Position numbers and translations under genes: made by a program. The notes under the pieces were generated by a model that saw only the letters and a program-made list of their open reading frames with translations, ran no database searches and was not told where the DNA came from. This document shows, in pieces, positions 11,693-24,144 of a stretch of 64,000 nt of DNA (positions within the stretch are counted from its first letter, which is position 1; the number at the start of each line of letters is the position of its first letter). This stretch comes from Chimonanthus salicifolius (Eukaryota; Streptophyta; Magnoliopsida; Laurales; Calycanthaceae). The stretch spans positions 50,047,195 through 50,111,194 of the forward strand of contig CM023538.1 of the NCBI GenBank assembly GCA_013350335.1, given 5' to 3'.

Positions 11693-13732
11693 GGGAAAGA
11701 GCTTTCCTCAATCCCAAACCTAATGACAATTAATTTAGCTGTAAGCTGAGATTTAGAGGGTAAAGAGACCTTTGGGTTGTTCACCTCCCCAAGAATCTTC
11801 TTAGAAATATTTTCCAACAACAATGCTGGCTTATGTCATTTTTCATTGTCTTGTATGTCAAAGAAATAATATGATAATGCACCAAGATACCAATGCCTGC
11901 AGAAAATTGAGAATTTTCATAATTTTCTACCATTGGTTTGATTATATCTATGAACTGGTCTTGTTTGAAATGGTCATGCTTTAAATTGATTATATCTATG
12001 CACGGTCTTGGATTAAAAAAAAAAATCACAAATGCTCAATGTAGAGGCCCTGTTTGGATGAAGGGGGTGTAACTCTTCGTTACCCTTATTTGGTAACTAA
12101 GGAATAAGAGTAAAAAATCAATTTTTTATCCTTCCTCTCTTACTTTTGAAAATCCTTTCCTTCTAAGGGATTTTGATATTTCTTGAGGTAATCCCTGGGG
12201 TAACCCCTGCAAAATTTATCCCTTATCTAAAACGGTAAGATGGGTCAAGTTGAGTTGAGTCAAATTAATTTTTTTATGGACAAAAATTTGAATTAAAATT
12301 AAAATGAGATTGAATCGTACAACCTATAGCTTGAGCATAATCTAATTTAATCCAAAGATTTTTAAAGTCAGCCACTCCATACCATATTATCCCATGCATC
12401 TAAATTTCTTGAAAAAAAGAGATGTGATTCAGGGTCAACTTTATTTTGATCAATTTAGCTTGGTGTTTGTGTTTTTAAGATCCCCACTTCTACAAATGTT
12501 GATTTCAATTTGTAAATATATGTTTTTTTTAAATTAAGTACGTATTAATGCTTGAAAATAGTCATTAAATTAAGAGCAAGTAGAGAACATTAATTTAATA
12601 TCAGGTGATTACTCTTATTGGTTTTCTATTTTGTTAGATATTTTTCATACTTTTTAACATACTTTTTTATATCAATTAGCTAGTCTTCAAACTTCAAAGG
12701 TCTAATACTATATAAAATGAATTTCTATTTTCCTTTTTTCAATATTTTTCTGCAATTTTTCAAAAGGATTTTTTTTTTTTTTAAATAGCTGATATAGCCA
12801 TGTATGAGCCATATCTACGAGCTATTCGGGGTGGTATTGTATCCTGCCGTTTCTTAAATCCTTATATAAGACTATTGATTTCTCAAGATAAAAGAAAATA
12901 GTTCTAAATATCTTCTTTTAATAACTATTTGCAAAATATAACTATTTGTATCAAATCAATAATACATTTAAAACATATAATTGACAAGTGGAGACCAATT
13001 TTAATCATAAATGGGTATATAAAATGTCAAGTCTAACTTAGAAACTTGAGCCCTATCGGACCCAAATGACTCACCATGTGAAATCTAAAATTGTAGGAGT
13101 AAATAATTTATGTTGTCACTGATCACCGGTTATAACATATATCAATTTAAGAGTGAATTGATCATTTCAGTCATCTGGTAATATTTTGATGACACAAGAC
13201 ATTGTCTAGTAAAAAGATCCATCTATGAGGTGTGAATGTTGACCAACCCAAGTCGCATTTTTATTTTTAATTTTATTTTTAAAAAAAATCAAGCGTGAGT
13301 AGGTTTTCTAATTATTGTTCTCAATAATTAGATTATAAATTCTAACTAACCAAATCTTCCATTAATTAAATAGGACCGAGTTTGTTATACCACTTTAATA
13401 TCTTAATGGTTGCAACTTGTTTGTTTAGTTTGGTAGATATGCTACTAATCTTTTGCCTCCTGGCCCATCTCACTTTTCTTATCTCTAATCCAAGGACAAC
13501 ATTGTATTAATTTAGCATTATAAAATATAAGATAATTTATATTCATGTCTCTGTCTTCTTCTTCAATTACAAAGATAATTTTTATACTCCCTCTGAGAAA
13601 TTATAAAGGTAGAATAAGTAAAGTGTTATATTTCTCCAGTACTTTTAATTATGTGATCATTGGTCGCACATGATCTTTTTACTTATTTTTTCTTGATTTC
13701 ATAGAAAAATAAATTATATGAATTGAAGTTAA
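11693..13732. other. intergenic stretch upstream of HIPP gene
   Basis: No gene is recognised. At about 12050 the words GGCCCTGTTTGGAT open a 190-bp stretch resembling the left terminus of a TIR element (this start is common in plant MITEs), but no matching right terminus is present. A single ATACTCCCTCTG near 13588 looks like one orphan Stowaway end. The rest is AT-rich. Confidence 0.35.
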
Positions 13733-14793
13733 TGTAACATCTCGGATTTTCAAGTTATAAATATTTACAGAAATTACCCATTTAATTTATAAATTTTATA
13801 TATGAATCTTAGATGGGTAAAATATTGGGTCTTTGCCCAATTAAGACCCAACAGTTTTTGGTAAATGATTTCAAATAAATTAAATGAGGTTGAATTTAGG
13901 TGGTAATGAAACATAATTATATATAAGGGATATGGATTATGAATATGCGCATAAGGAGATTACTAAACAAAATAGGTGGCTTGGCCGAATTTTAGATATC
14001 CATATCCATGTGATATACTATAATATCTTGAGAAGATATCTAAAATTAAATAAAGAAGATGTTTAAATCCAAATAAAAAAGATAGGATGCATGGTCGTGT
14101 GGGAGATATGCAATATACATGTTATGCGCATGGAGTGGAAGCCAAGGAAGGATATATCTATGGAAGATAGTGATGGAAAGATTTTAGGAGTTGCTTAGGC
14201 GCATAAGATCATAAAAAGGGGGTCTTTCCCTTGATAAGAGCTATATTTAGGACTCTCTAAAGTGGGAAGCCCAAGGTCGGCAACTTCCAATTAAGACTCA
14301 AGCAAGGGGTACACGGCAATGGCTAAATTTAAAGGAATCATGGCACTTTCTATTTAGGAATGAGATATGCGCATAGGATCAATTAAAAGAGGCAACAAGG
14401 AGGGGCACATGGCACCTTTTAAGTTGGGATCAATTGGAGTTTTATAAGACAAAGGAGAGGCACACGATAATGGTTATTTTAACAAGGGGCTCACAACATT
14501 AGGCATTGGCTAAGCTAAAGGGTCTTGGTACCTTCTAATACTGGACCAATTGGAAACAATAAAAGAGATGGGCAGCAAGGGGGCATTACATACATGCACA
14601 TAGCCGAATTTTCTCTCTCTCTCAAAATCATTCTCGGCATTACAAAGAGAAGAGAAGGCAGCCAACCGAGTGGAAGATCAAGGAGGCTAAGGAAAGAAGA
14701 AGATTGGAAGAGCAAGATCAACCGAAGGAAAACTGGAGGAGTCGCGGAACCGGTAAGTGATTTGATGTTTTTTATTAAAAGAAAAGAACCATA

Positions 14794-16687
14794 GGGTTCG
14801 GCCATGGTGTATGGCCGAACCCCATGGAAGAGGATAGGGAGATGAATGTATGAATTTTAATGGAAAGAAAGAACCATAGGGTTCGGCCATAGTGCATGGC
14901 CGAACCCCATGGAAAGACATGTTTAATTCATGGGTTTTGAGGATTGAAAACCATGGAGGAACATTGATTGATTAATTAAAATTTGAAAGATGGAAATCAT
15001 GGAAAGACATGGTTTGATCTATGGGTTTAAATGGTTTAAGAGAATTGGATAAACCATAAGGTTCGGCTATGATGAAGGGCCGAACCCCATGGAAGGTTGT
15101 TACTTATAATTTATGGAAATTTTAATGACGAAAACCCCATGGAAGGTTATTGGTTAATTCTAAATGGGAGTTTGATGTTAATGGTATATAATTTTGAAGG
15201 GATTAAATGAAAACCATGGAATAATTATATGGTTTTAAAAAGGGTTTAAATGATGTTCAAGAGGAAGTATGGAGGATCAAAATCATAGAGTTATGGTTTT
15301 AATTTTAGAAAGGTTTTAATGAATGATTTTTGGTGAAGATCCTAGATCATGGGTTCAGCCATGGAGTAGGGCCGAACCCCATAAATATTTATGAAATTAT
15401 GTTCATGTACTTAGAACATGGGAAAGGTCTATGATTTTAAAGGGTTAAAAATGGAGAAGTATTGGTTATGTTTTAAAGGATGGCAATTTTGTAAATACAT
15501 GATAAATGGAGGATCATGGGTTCGGCCATGATGAATGGCCGAACCCCATGAGGTCTTTTATGGATTTAATTTATTAAAGGAATTTTATGGGATGAATGAT
15601 TTTTTTAAAATGAGGATTATGATCCATAGGGTTCTGCCATGGTGTATGGCCGAACCCCATGGAGTTGTAATGGTATTTTTAATATATGTTAATTGTTTTT
15701 GGAAGGTGGAGTTTAAATTAGAAAGTTTCTAAATATGGATTTTTGGATCAGAAAGGAAAGAACCTTGGATTATGAATTCAAGGTGGAGATTAAATTGGAA
15801 AGTCTCTAATTTTGGAAGGTAGAGATTAAATTGGAAAGTCTCTAATTATGGAAGGTGGAGATTAAATTTAGAAAGTTTCTAGTTATGGACTTCCTATTTA
15901 TGAACCTTCTAATTATGGACTTGCTATTTATGGATTTTCTAATAATGGAAGTTGATGAAAATGGAAACTTAGACATCATGGGTTCGGCCATGTGTATGAC
16001 CGAACCCCATGAACCAATTTTTAAATGGATCCCTCAATGATAGATCATGTTTGGATTAAGGAATTGTTATTGAACATTTAAAGGGTATTTGGAGTGTTAT
16101 GCATGATTAAATAAATGAAATGATCTATGTTTTGGAACCTAAACACAAGTTGTTGGAGGGAATGGCAAAAATGTAAACATGGTCTAAGATGAAGAATCAT
16201 GGGTTCAGCCATGGTGTATGGCCGAACCCCATGATGAATGTTTTTATGGACTCAGGTAATTACCAAGAGGGTGAGGTTCGACTATGATGTATGGCCGAAC
16301 CCCATTAAGGTGTGTTTGAGGGACTAAGTATTTAAATAAATTAATATAGGGATTTAATTATAGACCTATATTCATGGTTTATGTATTGGCTATAAATAGG
16401 ACAAGGACAATAATGTAAATAGGTGAAAAATAATGGACATAGGGTTCGGCCATGGTGTATGGCCGAACCCCATGAATTATATGATGGAACATGTATGGGG
16501 AATGATTTATGTTTTTTTAAGGTTTGAAAGGATTGGATTATGGGTTATGATAGCCATGGATGGCATTTTGATAATTATGTGGAATTAATGGAACTCAAAC
16601 ATAAGTTGATGGTAAGAATGGCATTATTGTAAATATTGGCTGAAAAATGGTAGGCCATGGGTTCGGCCATGGTGTATGGCCGAACCC
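14794..16687. repeat. array of eleven dispersed inverted repeats (hairpins)
   Basis: Eleven copies of a ~29-30 bp inverted repeat have arms GGGTTCGGCCAT and ATGGCCGAACCC around a 5-base spacer such as GGTGT. Copies start at about 14794, 14879, 15059, 15351, 15518, 15629, 15980, 16201, 16275, 16442 and 16659. Flanks usually add CAT/ATGG, which extends the stem. Copies 1, 2, 5, 10 and 11 have perfect 12-bp arms. Others carry one or two changes, often G-to-A or C-to-T within CG. Between copies the sequence is unrelated AT-rich DNA 50-320 bp long, so this is a dispersed rather than head-to-tail array. Confidence 0.95.
15705..15960. repeat. short tandem repeats inside the large LTR
   Basis: Four imperfect copies of a 36-38 bp unit (GGTGGAGATTAAATTGGAAA then GTCTCTAATT) lie around 15705-15890. 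They are followed by two copies of a ~30-bp unit built on ACTTGCTATTTATGGATT. Confidence 0.75.
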
Positions 16688-17084
16688 CATGAGAATTGTG
16701 TTTATGGACTTAAACATTATTGTAAATCAAGTGAGACTTGGTTTTGATTGATTTTATATTATAATGTAATGAGACCTCACAAGGTATTTACGATCGTAAG
16801 CGGTTACCGGACGAAAGACGCAAGGACACGTTAGCGGTCTTTGGTAGGATTCCACCTCTTTGAAACCATGGGTTTATTTACATTGTTTTTATCTTGATTT
16901 GATGAATTTATATTGCAAAGGATATGTTTCAAAATGTGAGTTTTTAATGCTATGTTTATTTTATAAAATAGCATGTGTTGTATATGTTACAAATATGAGC
17001 TTTTAAATGCTATGATTTGTATAATTGCATAGCATGTGGACATTTGCATCTCATGCATGGCATGGGAGGGATGAACTGTATCAG

Positions 17085-17380
17085 GGACCCACACTCCGTC
17101 GGGGCATCCATAAAACAATCGTGGGGGATACCTTGATGAGGAGCATTCCATCAAGAGGATATTATGTATGAAATATAACCGGAGATCCACACTCCGTCGG
17201 GGCGTCCGTAAAACAATCGTGGGGGATACCTTGATGAGGAGCATTCCATCAAGAGGATACTATGTATGAAATGTAACCGGAGATCCACACTCCGTCGAGG
17301 CGTTCGTAATAGAATCGTGGGGGATACCTTGATGAGGAGTTTTCCATCAAGAGGCTACTATGTGTTTGTGATGGGTGGGA
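17085..17380. repeat. tandem repeat, 3 x 98 bp
   Basis: ACACTCCGTC begins at 17091, 17189 and 17287, an exact 98-bp period. Each unit continues with AATCGTGGGGGATACCTTGA and GAGGAGCATTCCATCAAGAG with few changes. It lies within the 4.48-kb LTR. Confidence 0.9.
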
Positions 17381-18059
17381 CTCATTGCATATGATAGCAT
17401 GGCATGACATTGATTCGGCATTATTATGATCTTTATTATCATGCAAGGTTTCTGGTTTTTTATCAGTATGATTGGATCTCTATTATCATACACTGTTTTG
17501 GATACGATGTTTTATAAGTATGGTATGATTTATTATAACTGGATTTATATATATTATATCTGGATTTTTGGTACTAACCCATATGTTAACCCTAATTGGA
17601 ATACCTACTGGGCGCGTAGCTCTAACGCCCTACTTCTACCCTAGTGGATGATACAGGAAACGAGGGGAACGAGGAACGTAAAACGGGCTAGGCATAGGAG
17701 CTTGGATGCTTTTCATTTATATTTGTTTAAGATACTCATGGACTTGTATCTTGAGTATCTAGAATTCGGATTGTAATAATTTAGATGAATTTGCGATGGT
17801 TAGATGTTTTATTGAATAATTACGTTATGATAATGATGATTAAGGACTTGACGTACTTTGATATCTGAATGGAATAGAACTGTGTTCTATTATGTTTTCG
17901 CATGTTATGATTTTTATTCCGCATGTTTATATTGCTATGTGTGAACTGTTTTCATGGACTGAGTCCATGCATACCTAGGGTTGGCCAGTTAAGGGTCGGA
18001 CTTTGGAAGTTCGGACTTAGCTCGCGTGGTGACGTCCCGCTCTCTATCGCTCTACTCTG

Positions 18060-18165
<106 letters not shown>

Positions 18166-18212
18166 ACTCTGATTTACGGAAAGAAGCGAGTGAAAAAGGG
18201 CGGGGTGTTACA

Positions 18213-19529
18213 ATTAAACTTATCTGTTATAAGTGGACAAAATTATATCCCTAAAATTATTTTTTAGCCACTATATCTTAATGATTCTATATTCTTAAAA
18301 AAATCAAAGATGTCTATTGATCTCATCTATTAAGATCCAATAGCCATGGGACTTAAATATGATAAAATTGTAGTCCATCAAGTGTACCTTTAATTTATTT
18401 TTAATGGCTTTACAAAAGTTAAAAAAAAAGGTAGATGAGGTGCAACTCATGTGATTAGTCGCTCAATCAAATTAATAATTGACCCACTTTTATTCATTGT
18501 GATAAATTTATCTCAAAGATCTTCAATTGATTATGCAACCTAAATAAAATAATTTTGATCCAATTATAGAAACCAACCTTTTAATCTATTTGAATTTTCA
18601 TGATTGCAATTTTTTTTTAATCACTGAACTTTTGTATCATAGGAAGAAACCAACTTTATTCCATACGATGGGTCTTTGAGTAGATTTTTTCATCCATAGA
18701 TATAGATTTCAAAAAAAATTCATATTTTTAACGACTATAACATTTAAAGATTAAAAATAATAATTTAAATATATTAAATTTTAAGAAGTTTGAAAGTGTG
18801 ACTTAATTGATTTAATCAAAGTGATTTTTTAAAGGTTAATATATTCAATGAGTGACATTTTTAATATATTCATCACTAATTTATTTGATGAATCTTATAT
18901 TTAAATACTAAGTGTAATACTTCACACATAAGTGTGCATGTTGTCATCTCTCATTAAATATTTAATGGCTGACGGATGTGAGTAGAAATGTCATCCCATG
19001 ACAAGAGTTCACTGGCAATTTTAGGATGTCTCGTGTCATTGCTTACGAAGGTACCGTAATATGTGAGTAAAAATGTCATCCCATGACAAGAGTTCACTGG
19101 CAATTTTAGGATGTCTCGTGTCATTGCTTACGAAGGCACCGTAATAAGTTTAAGTATAGTTGACTTGAATGGTACTCGGTGTTCCTATTTGTTTAGACAA
19201 AGATGTTTATTTTAAACAACATTTTTCATCTCCTCTGTCTCTACACTCTTATTTGACAACCATTAATTAGGGTAGGGATCAATTGAATGGGGTAGTATAT
19301 ACTTCATAAGAAATTGTTTTGTTTGAATAAAGTAAGTCATTTTTTAAGATCATACAAGTTTAGAGAGTAAAAACAATTTAAAATATAATTATTCTCACCT
19401 CTAAAACATAGAGTGAAGATACTCATATTATAAAATAATAGTAATTTAAAATGGTTAAATTTTGAAAGTTTAAAAAACATTACCAATTAATTAAATCAAG
19501 GCAAATTTTGTTGGATCATATACTTAAAT
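18213..19529. other. gene-free stretch with an 85-bp tandem duplication
   Basis: AT-rich, with no coding sequence. It contains a near-perfect direct duplication, 18976-19060 and 19061-19145. Confidence 0.5.
18976..19145. repeat. tandem duplication, 2 x 85 bp
   Basis: Two adjacent copies beginning ATGTGAGTA and ending GTACCGTAAT or GCACCGTAAT differ at only a few positions, so the duplication is recent. Confidence 0.93.
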
Positions 19530-19534
19530 ATATA

Positions 19535-20048
19535 TGTGATGACGTGACTTCTCCAACAAGATATTGTCCGCTTTGGGCCTACTTGACCCGTATGATTTTC
19601 TATTTGGGCCCGGCTCACTTCAAAGGCTAAAAGGTGTCTTGTTTGGGAGATGAGCTCTTCGCTCTTAAATCCACACATACACCCACCTTCCGGGACGATG
19701 TGGGACTCTTTCCCACATGCTCAGGTGGCCAGGGGAGTTACAATCCACTCCTCTTAAGTCAAAAGTTGTCCTCGGCTCGGCCACAACACACAGACAGAGG
19801 ACCCATACAGGCAGAGTGTTGAACCTATTCTAATACCATTTGTGACGATTCGAGTCATTCAGCAAGATATTGTCCGCTTGGAGCCCACCTGACTCGCACA
19901 AGTTTTCATTTGGGTCCGGCTCACTTCTAAGGTCAAAAGGCAAATTGCTTGGGAGAGGCACTCTCCCCTCTTAAATCCACCCATACACTCACCTCCATGG
20001 GCAATGTGGGACTCTTTCCCACATACGGAGGTGGGCAAAGGCATTATA
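19535..20048 (-). mobile_element. TRIM retrotransposon (terminal-repeat in miniature), copy A
   Basis: Two 208-bp terminal repeats, 19535-19742 and 19841-20048, begin TGTGA and share GCAAGATATTGTCCGCTT and ATGTGGGACTCTTTCCCACA. The ~98-bp interior has no reading frame. Next to the right repeat is CTAATACCA, the reverse complement of a decayed initiator-tRNA-Met primer-binding site (TGGTATTAG), so the element points to the minus strand. The purine tract RC at about 19745-19760 fits a polypurine tract at the other end. The flanks ATATA at 19530-19534 and 20049-20053 form a perfect 5-bp target duplication. Confidence 0.85.
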
Positions 20049-20433
20049 ATATATACCTTTATACTAAACCCATCACCAACCTAATTGGTGGGCTTCCTAT
20101 TCATGGACGTAGAGTGTGCACCACAAGTAAGGAGTATGTATAAAGGGTGTATAGATGATTACTAGACTCACATGCAAGTTGATATACACTTAAATAAAGA
20201 AAGATAAAATTTTATCTACAAATAAGCATACAACATTATGCAAAGTTTATCTCAATAATAGACTTAGCAAACTTAATTTCATTCAAGCAAGTTGTATTGG
20301 ATCTTTGAGTTGGCCCTATATAATGCACTGCAGAACAGTATCGAGTTTAAGGGACGAGTGACTCGGTCAATGATTTAGGATGGTTTAAGGTCAATGATGG
20401 TGGGTTGTTTGGGGATAGGAATAAGGTTTGACT

Positions 20434-20993
20434 TCGTCAACTGGTCAACAGCCCAAGGACCACAGCTTGGGGAAATTATAAAAAAGAAAAGGGAAACAGA
20501 GAGGAGAGGTGGGCGAAGGAGGGTGTAAGCTGAGACACCGGTGATGGAGAAAGGAGAGGGAGAGCGGTGGTTTGGTTGAGAGGCAGGTGACTTGGCGATG
20601 AGAACAATGGCTGAGGAAGGGGCGAATCTAGGAATCTAGGTTGTGGACGCTCTGGCATGGGAATGGTTGGAGTGGTAGGGATGTTCAGAAAGGAATCGTG
20701 AGAATAGTGGTTAATCGACCAAGGGACCCACTTTGATGGGGTAATAATTAAAACAAATGGGAAAGAGGAAAAGAGCACTAGGTAGGGAGAAGGCTGTTGG
20801 GTTGGAGCGATGAGGTATCTGGGCGTGCGATGGTGTAGGACGGCAGCAGGGAAACTGCTTGTGCGGCAGTGGTGTTGGAAACAAACGACGAGCATCAAGT
20901 CACGCGGGAAAACAGAATTGGGGCTATTAGATGAATCTGGCACAGGACTGGGGCTATTAGATGAATCTGGCACAGGACGACAGTCATTGTAGG
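20434..20993. repeat. dispersed duplicated block, copy 1
   Basis: It aligns with 23153-24144: shared starts ACCACAGCTTGGGGAAAT, shared ends GGCACAGGAC and CTGTAGG-like, and GGTTGTGGACGCTCTGGC between. No reading frame is conserved between the copies, so it is treated as non-coding repeat DNA of unknown class. A private 30-bp unit (starting about 20920) is doubled here but single in the other copy. Confidence 0.75.
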
Positions 20994-21823
20994 CATGGCC
21001 GGCTAGACACAAATTGAGGCCTAAGGCAAAAATTATAACTGAAGCTTTCTTAGTATTTAACATATTATTATAAGTAATATTTAATTAAAAAATTAATTAT
21101 ATTTAGTAAAAAGAATTTTCCTTTTAAGATTTCAATTCTTACCACCCATAAGTTTAAAGTCATGGAGAACAAAAGAAAGAACAGTAACATATTAAGAAAA
21201 AAAATTTAGGCGTCAACGTAAGATGAATGGTTAAATAAATGAAAGATTTGAGGCAGTTTCAACCATGTCCCATTTTTTAATTCAAACAACAATGTGAATT
21301 AGTAAAATCAGTGTTATTAAATTGTTTAGCTCCAGATTACCCAATATTAAATTGCATTTATTCTAGGTTGTGTCAGAGATATATATAGGAGTTGGAATTA
21401 GTTTATACATGTTGGATTTTTATACAATAAGTAAATAATAAGGGAAGACAAAAAATAGCATACATCACCACTACTTTCTTCTGTCTGCTTTAAAGAAAAA
21501 AAAAATCAAAACAACCATCTTCAGACGTTGCTTGTCCTCAGCGCCTATTTTCCCAGATGTTTTCCAGATCCCACCCAATCCAAATCTGTTTACAGCGATT
21601 TGTCTATCCCTGCTTCACCATAGTCGCTGCCAGATCTTAATCCACAGATCTAGATATCTGCTGTAGCACTCTGTGATCCCAGATCTAAAATCTGAAATCT
21701 TCCCCTCCATTCCTGATTGCACGCAGCAGACCTCATCTTCCACATCTGCATGGGTTTTTCGATGAGAGAGGATTGTAGGACTGGACAACGTAGCTAGTAG
21801 AGAAGTACCGCTCCCGTTCTTAG
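20994..21823. other. gene-free stretch
   Basis: No gene is recognised. The part 21510-21780 is rich in CAGATCT/AGATCTG words and resembles LTR leader DNA, as does part of 1450-1640, but no LTR ends were found. Confidence 0.3.
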
Positions 21824-22308
21824 TATAATAACCCCGACCCAACTTTGCGAGTGTGATATTGTCCACTTTAGGCCTACACTGCCTGTACGATTTTGTTTTT
21901 GAGCCTAGCCCACCAAGCCTGGCTCAAAAGGCTTCACACGAGGGAGAGGGGGCTTCCCGCAAATAAGTCCCCTCCCACATCCCATCTGGGCGATGTGGGA
22001 CAGCATGGGCATCACAATCTACCACCCTTAAAATTAGAGCCGCCCTCGGCTCAGCTGAGTATGGGCCCATAACCCACAGGTCCGAGGATCGAAGCCTTGC
22101 TCTGATACCACTTTCTAACAACCCCGACTCGACTTCCCGAGTGTGATATTGTCTGTTTTGGGCCTACACTGCCTGCACAGTTTTGTTTCTGAGCCTAGAC
22201 CCACCAAGCCTAAACCAAAAGGCCTCATACAAGGGAAATGGGGCTTCCCTCAAATAAACCCCCTCTCACATCCCCATCTGGGTGATGTGGAATAGCAGGG
22301 GCATCCCA
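21824..22308 (-). mobile_element. TRIM retrotransposon, copy B
   Basis: Terminal repeats at 21824-22015 and 22114-22308 share ACAACCCCGAC/ATAACCCCGAC starts, GAGTGTGATATTGTC and a GATGTGG-containing end. A perfect primer-binding site (GCTCTGATACCA at 22099-22110, the complement of TGGTATCAGAGC) sits 3 bp from the right repeat, so the element is on the minus strand. The interior is ~98 bp and non-coding. The flanks CTTAG and CTTAA form a 5-bp target duplication with one change. The related block at 27640 retains the unoccupied site. Confidence 0.85.
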
Positions 22309-22656
22309 CTTAACAAGATTTCGTTTCTCGAATCCAGGAAAAGATGAAGGAAGAAGAAGAAGTGAAAGAATAGGAATCCACTCAAGAAAGAAGAAAAGGA
22401 GAAACATGAATCCACTCGAGAGAGAGGGGAGGAGTTTCAATCTCAATTTTCCATTAATAAATCATTGTCTCAAATGTAACCTTTAATTCAGTATTTAAAG
22501 GAAAATCCTAACACTAAAAAATAGGAAATAAATTAAAAGAGAAAATAACAAGAAAAATAAAAAAGAAACTTTAATAATTTTACAATTGGGGAGTAAAATA
22601 AAAATAAAAGGAAAACTAAATAAAAACTAATTTTCTCTAAGAGACCGGTGATCCGT
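22309..22656. repeat. dispersed repeat, copy 1 (pairs with 27640-27956)
   Basis: The sequence after the TRIM aligns with 27640-27956: TTTCTCGAATCC/TTTCTCAAATCC, then a purine-rich GAAGAAGAAGAA section, ATCATTGTCTCAAAT, AATAGGAAATAAATTAAAA and AACTAAATAAAAA. No coding capacity is shared. Confidence 0.75.
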
Positions 22657-23152
22657 TCTCTTTGTTTCTCATATTTTAACTTTGGGCCTTTTCCAGCTTT
22701 GATCACTTGGTCGCGGAGAATTACGCAATTTCCTTAGGGACCTATATAAGATATTTACGATGAAGTCTTGAGGTCCACTAAAATCTGAGTTGAGCCATGG
22801 TGTTCAAAATATTTAGTAACTTTACACGTGTGAGTCTTAACACTCATGACTTAGACCTATGGACACAGCATTGGACTTCAATAATCTTCAAATCTCAGTT
22901 TTGAGTCTTCAAGGTCCAAGAGCCATTCTATGTTCAATGATTTACATTGATGTCTATGATTGGATAAGCTTGATCTTCTTTTCCAAAGGACTTGATATCC
23001 AATGCATGTCTTCCCTTGAAACTTAGAGTTTATCTTCGTTACACTTGTCTCATCATAAACTTCCATTTGAAATATTAATTATCACAAGTCAATGGTTTGT
23101 TATCATCAAAATTACCTTATACCCTTGGATGAAACCTTGGGAGTAACAACTT
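22657..23152. other. gene-free stretch
   Basis: Nothing is recognised. The composition is mixed, without repeats longer than about 20 bp. Confidence 0.3.
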
Positions 23153-24144
23153 AGTCAATTGATCAAATGGTCAAAGGACCACAGCTTGGGGAAATAATAA
23201 AGAATGAGAAAGAAAAGAATAAAAGGGAAATAGAGAGGAGAGGTGGACGGGAAACAGAGAGCTGGGCAAAGAAGGGCGTGCATAGAGGCGAAAAGCGTAG
23301 GCTGGAACACTGGTGATGGAGAAAGGAGAGGGTGAACTGTGGTTTGGGCGTGAGGCAGGCGGCTCGACAATGACAACAATGACTCAGGAAGGGTTGTAAT
23401 GACCCGCCCACCCTGCACAATATTGTTCACTTTGGGCCTGATACACCCTCGCGACTTTGCATTGGAGTGTGCACCCATACACTCACCCAAAATGCATTGT
23501 GTTTGGGAAGTGGAGAACGGTAGCTTATATCCAGGATTAAAAAGGCTAGTGTAGGTGATGTGGGGCAATTTCCATCCCTACCAGTGCCTGATTGGCTATT
23601 TTTTCTCCCTCCACACACCCACACAATGGTTTTTGTCACTACTCTCACTTCATGACTCATGCACACATGCTCGCATTGCACTATTGTTACTCTCACTTCA
23701 CGATCTATGTCCTTGCCACTACTCTCATTTTGTGGCATTCTCCCCCACTCTCGATTTGGTGCGGGCCATCATAGGGGTGAATCTGGGTTGTGGACGCTCT
23801 GGCGTGGGAATGGTTGGAGTGGTAGGGACATTGGGAAAGGGATCGGTGAAGAAGAGTGGCCAATCAATCAAAGGACCCACTATGATGGGGTAATAATTAA
23901 AACAAATGGGAAATAAAAATAGAGCATTATGTAGGTTGAACGCTATTGGGTTGGAGCGATGCAGGGGAGCACGGTTGAAGGGAAAGTGAAGGAAGGTACC
24001 TGGGCATGCGATGGTGGAGGACAAAAGCAGGGAGACTGGTTGTGAGGCAATGGCGTTGGAAAGAAGGGCGAGCGTCTAGCGGTGAGAGAAGATGGAACTT
24101 GAGCTATTGGACAAATTTGGCACAGGACAACGGTCACTGTAGGA
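23153..24144. repeat. dispersed duplicated block, copy 2, with nested insertion
   Basis: Second copy of the block at 20434-20993. Its alignment is interrupted by a 379-bp insertion at 23395-23773. The insertion point corresponds to GGAAGGGGCGAATC in copy 1. Confidence 0.75.
23395..23773 (-). mobile_element. TRIM-related insertion, degenerate copy C
   Basis: It starts TGTAATGACCCGCCCACC and carries CACAATATTGTTCACTTTGG, the family core seen in the TRIMs at 19535, 21824 and 58702. The flanks AGGGT (23390-23394) and GGGGT (23774-23778) look like a target duplication with one change, and comparison with 20434-20993 confirms it is an insertion. A second terminal repeat and a primer-binding site are not recognisable, so internal deletion is likely. 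Confidence 0.55.

Noticed and set aside
12045..12240. GGCCCTGTTTGGAT start like a MITE terminus
   Set aside because: No matching inverted end was found, so not called as an element.
14794..16687. CRISPR array
   Set aside because: The repeats are inverted and far apart with variable spacers of 50-320 bp, and the context is a plant LTR without cas genes.
20476..21063. Minus-strand open frame of 195 codons, Pro/Ser-rich
   Set aside because: The frame is not kept in the homologous block at 23153-24144, which has different breaks. It arises from composition.
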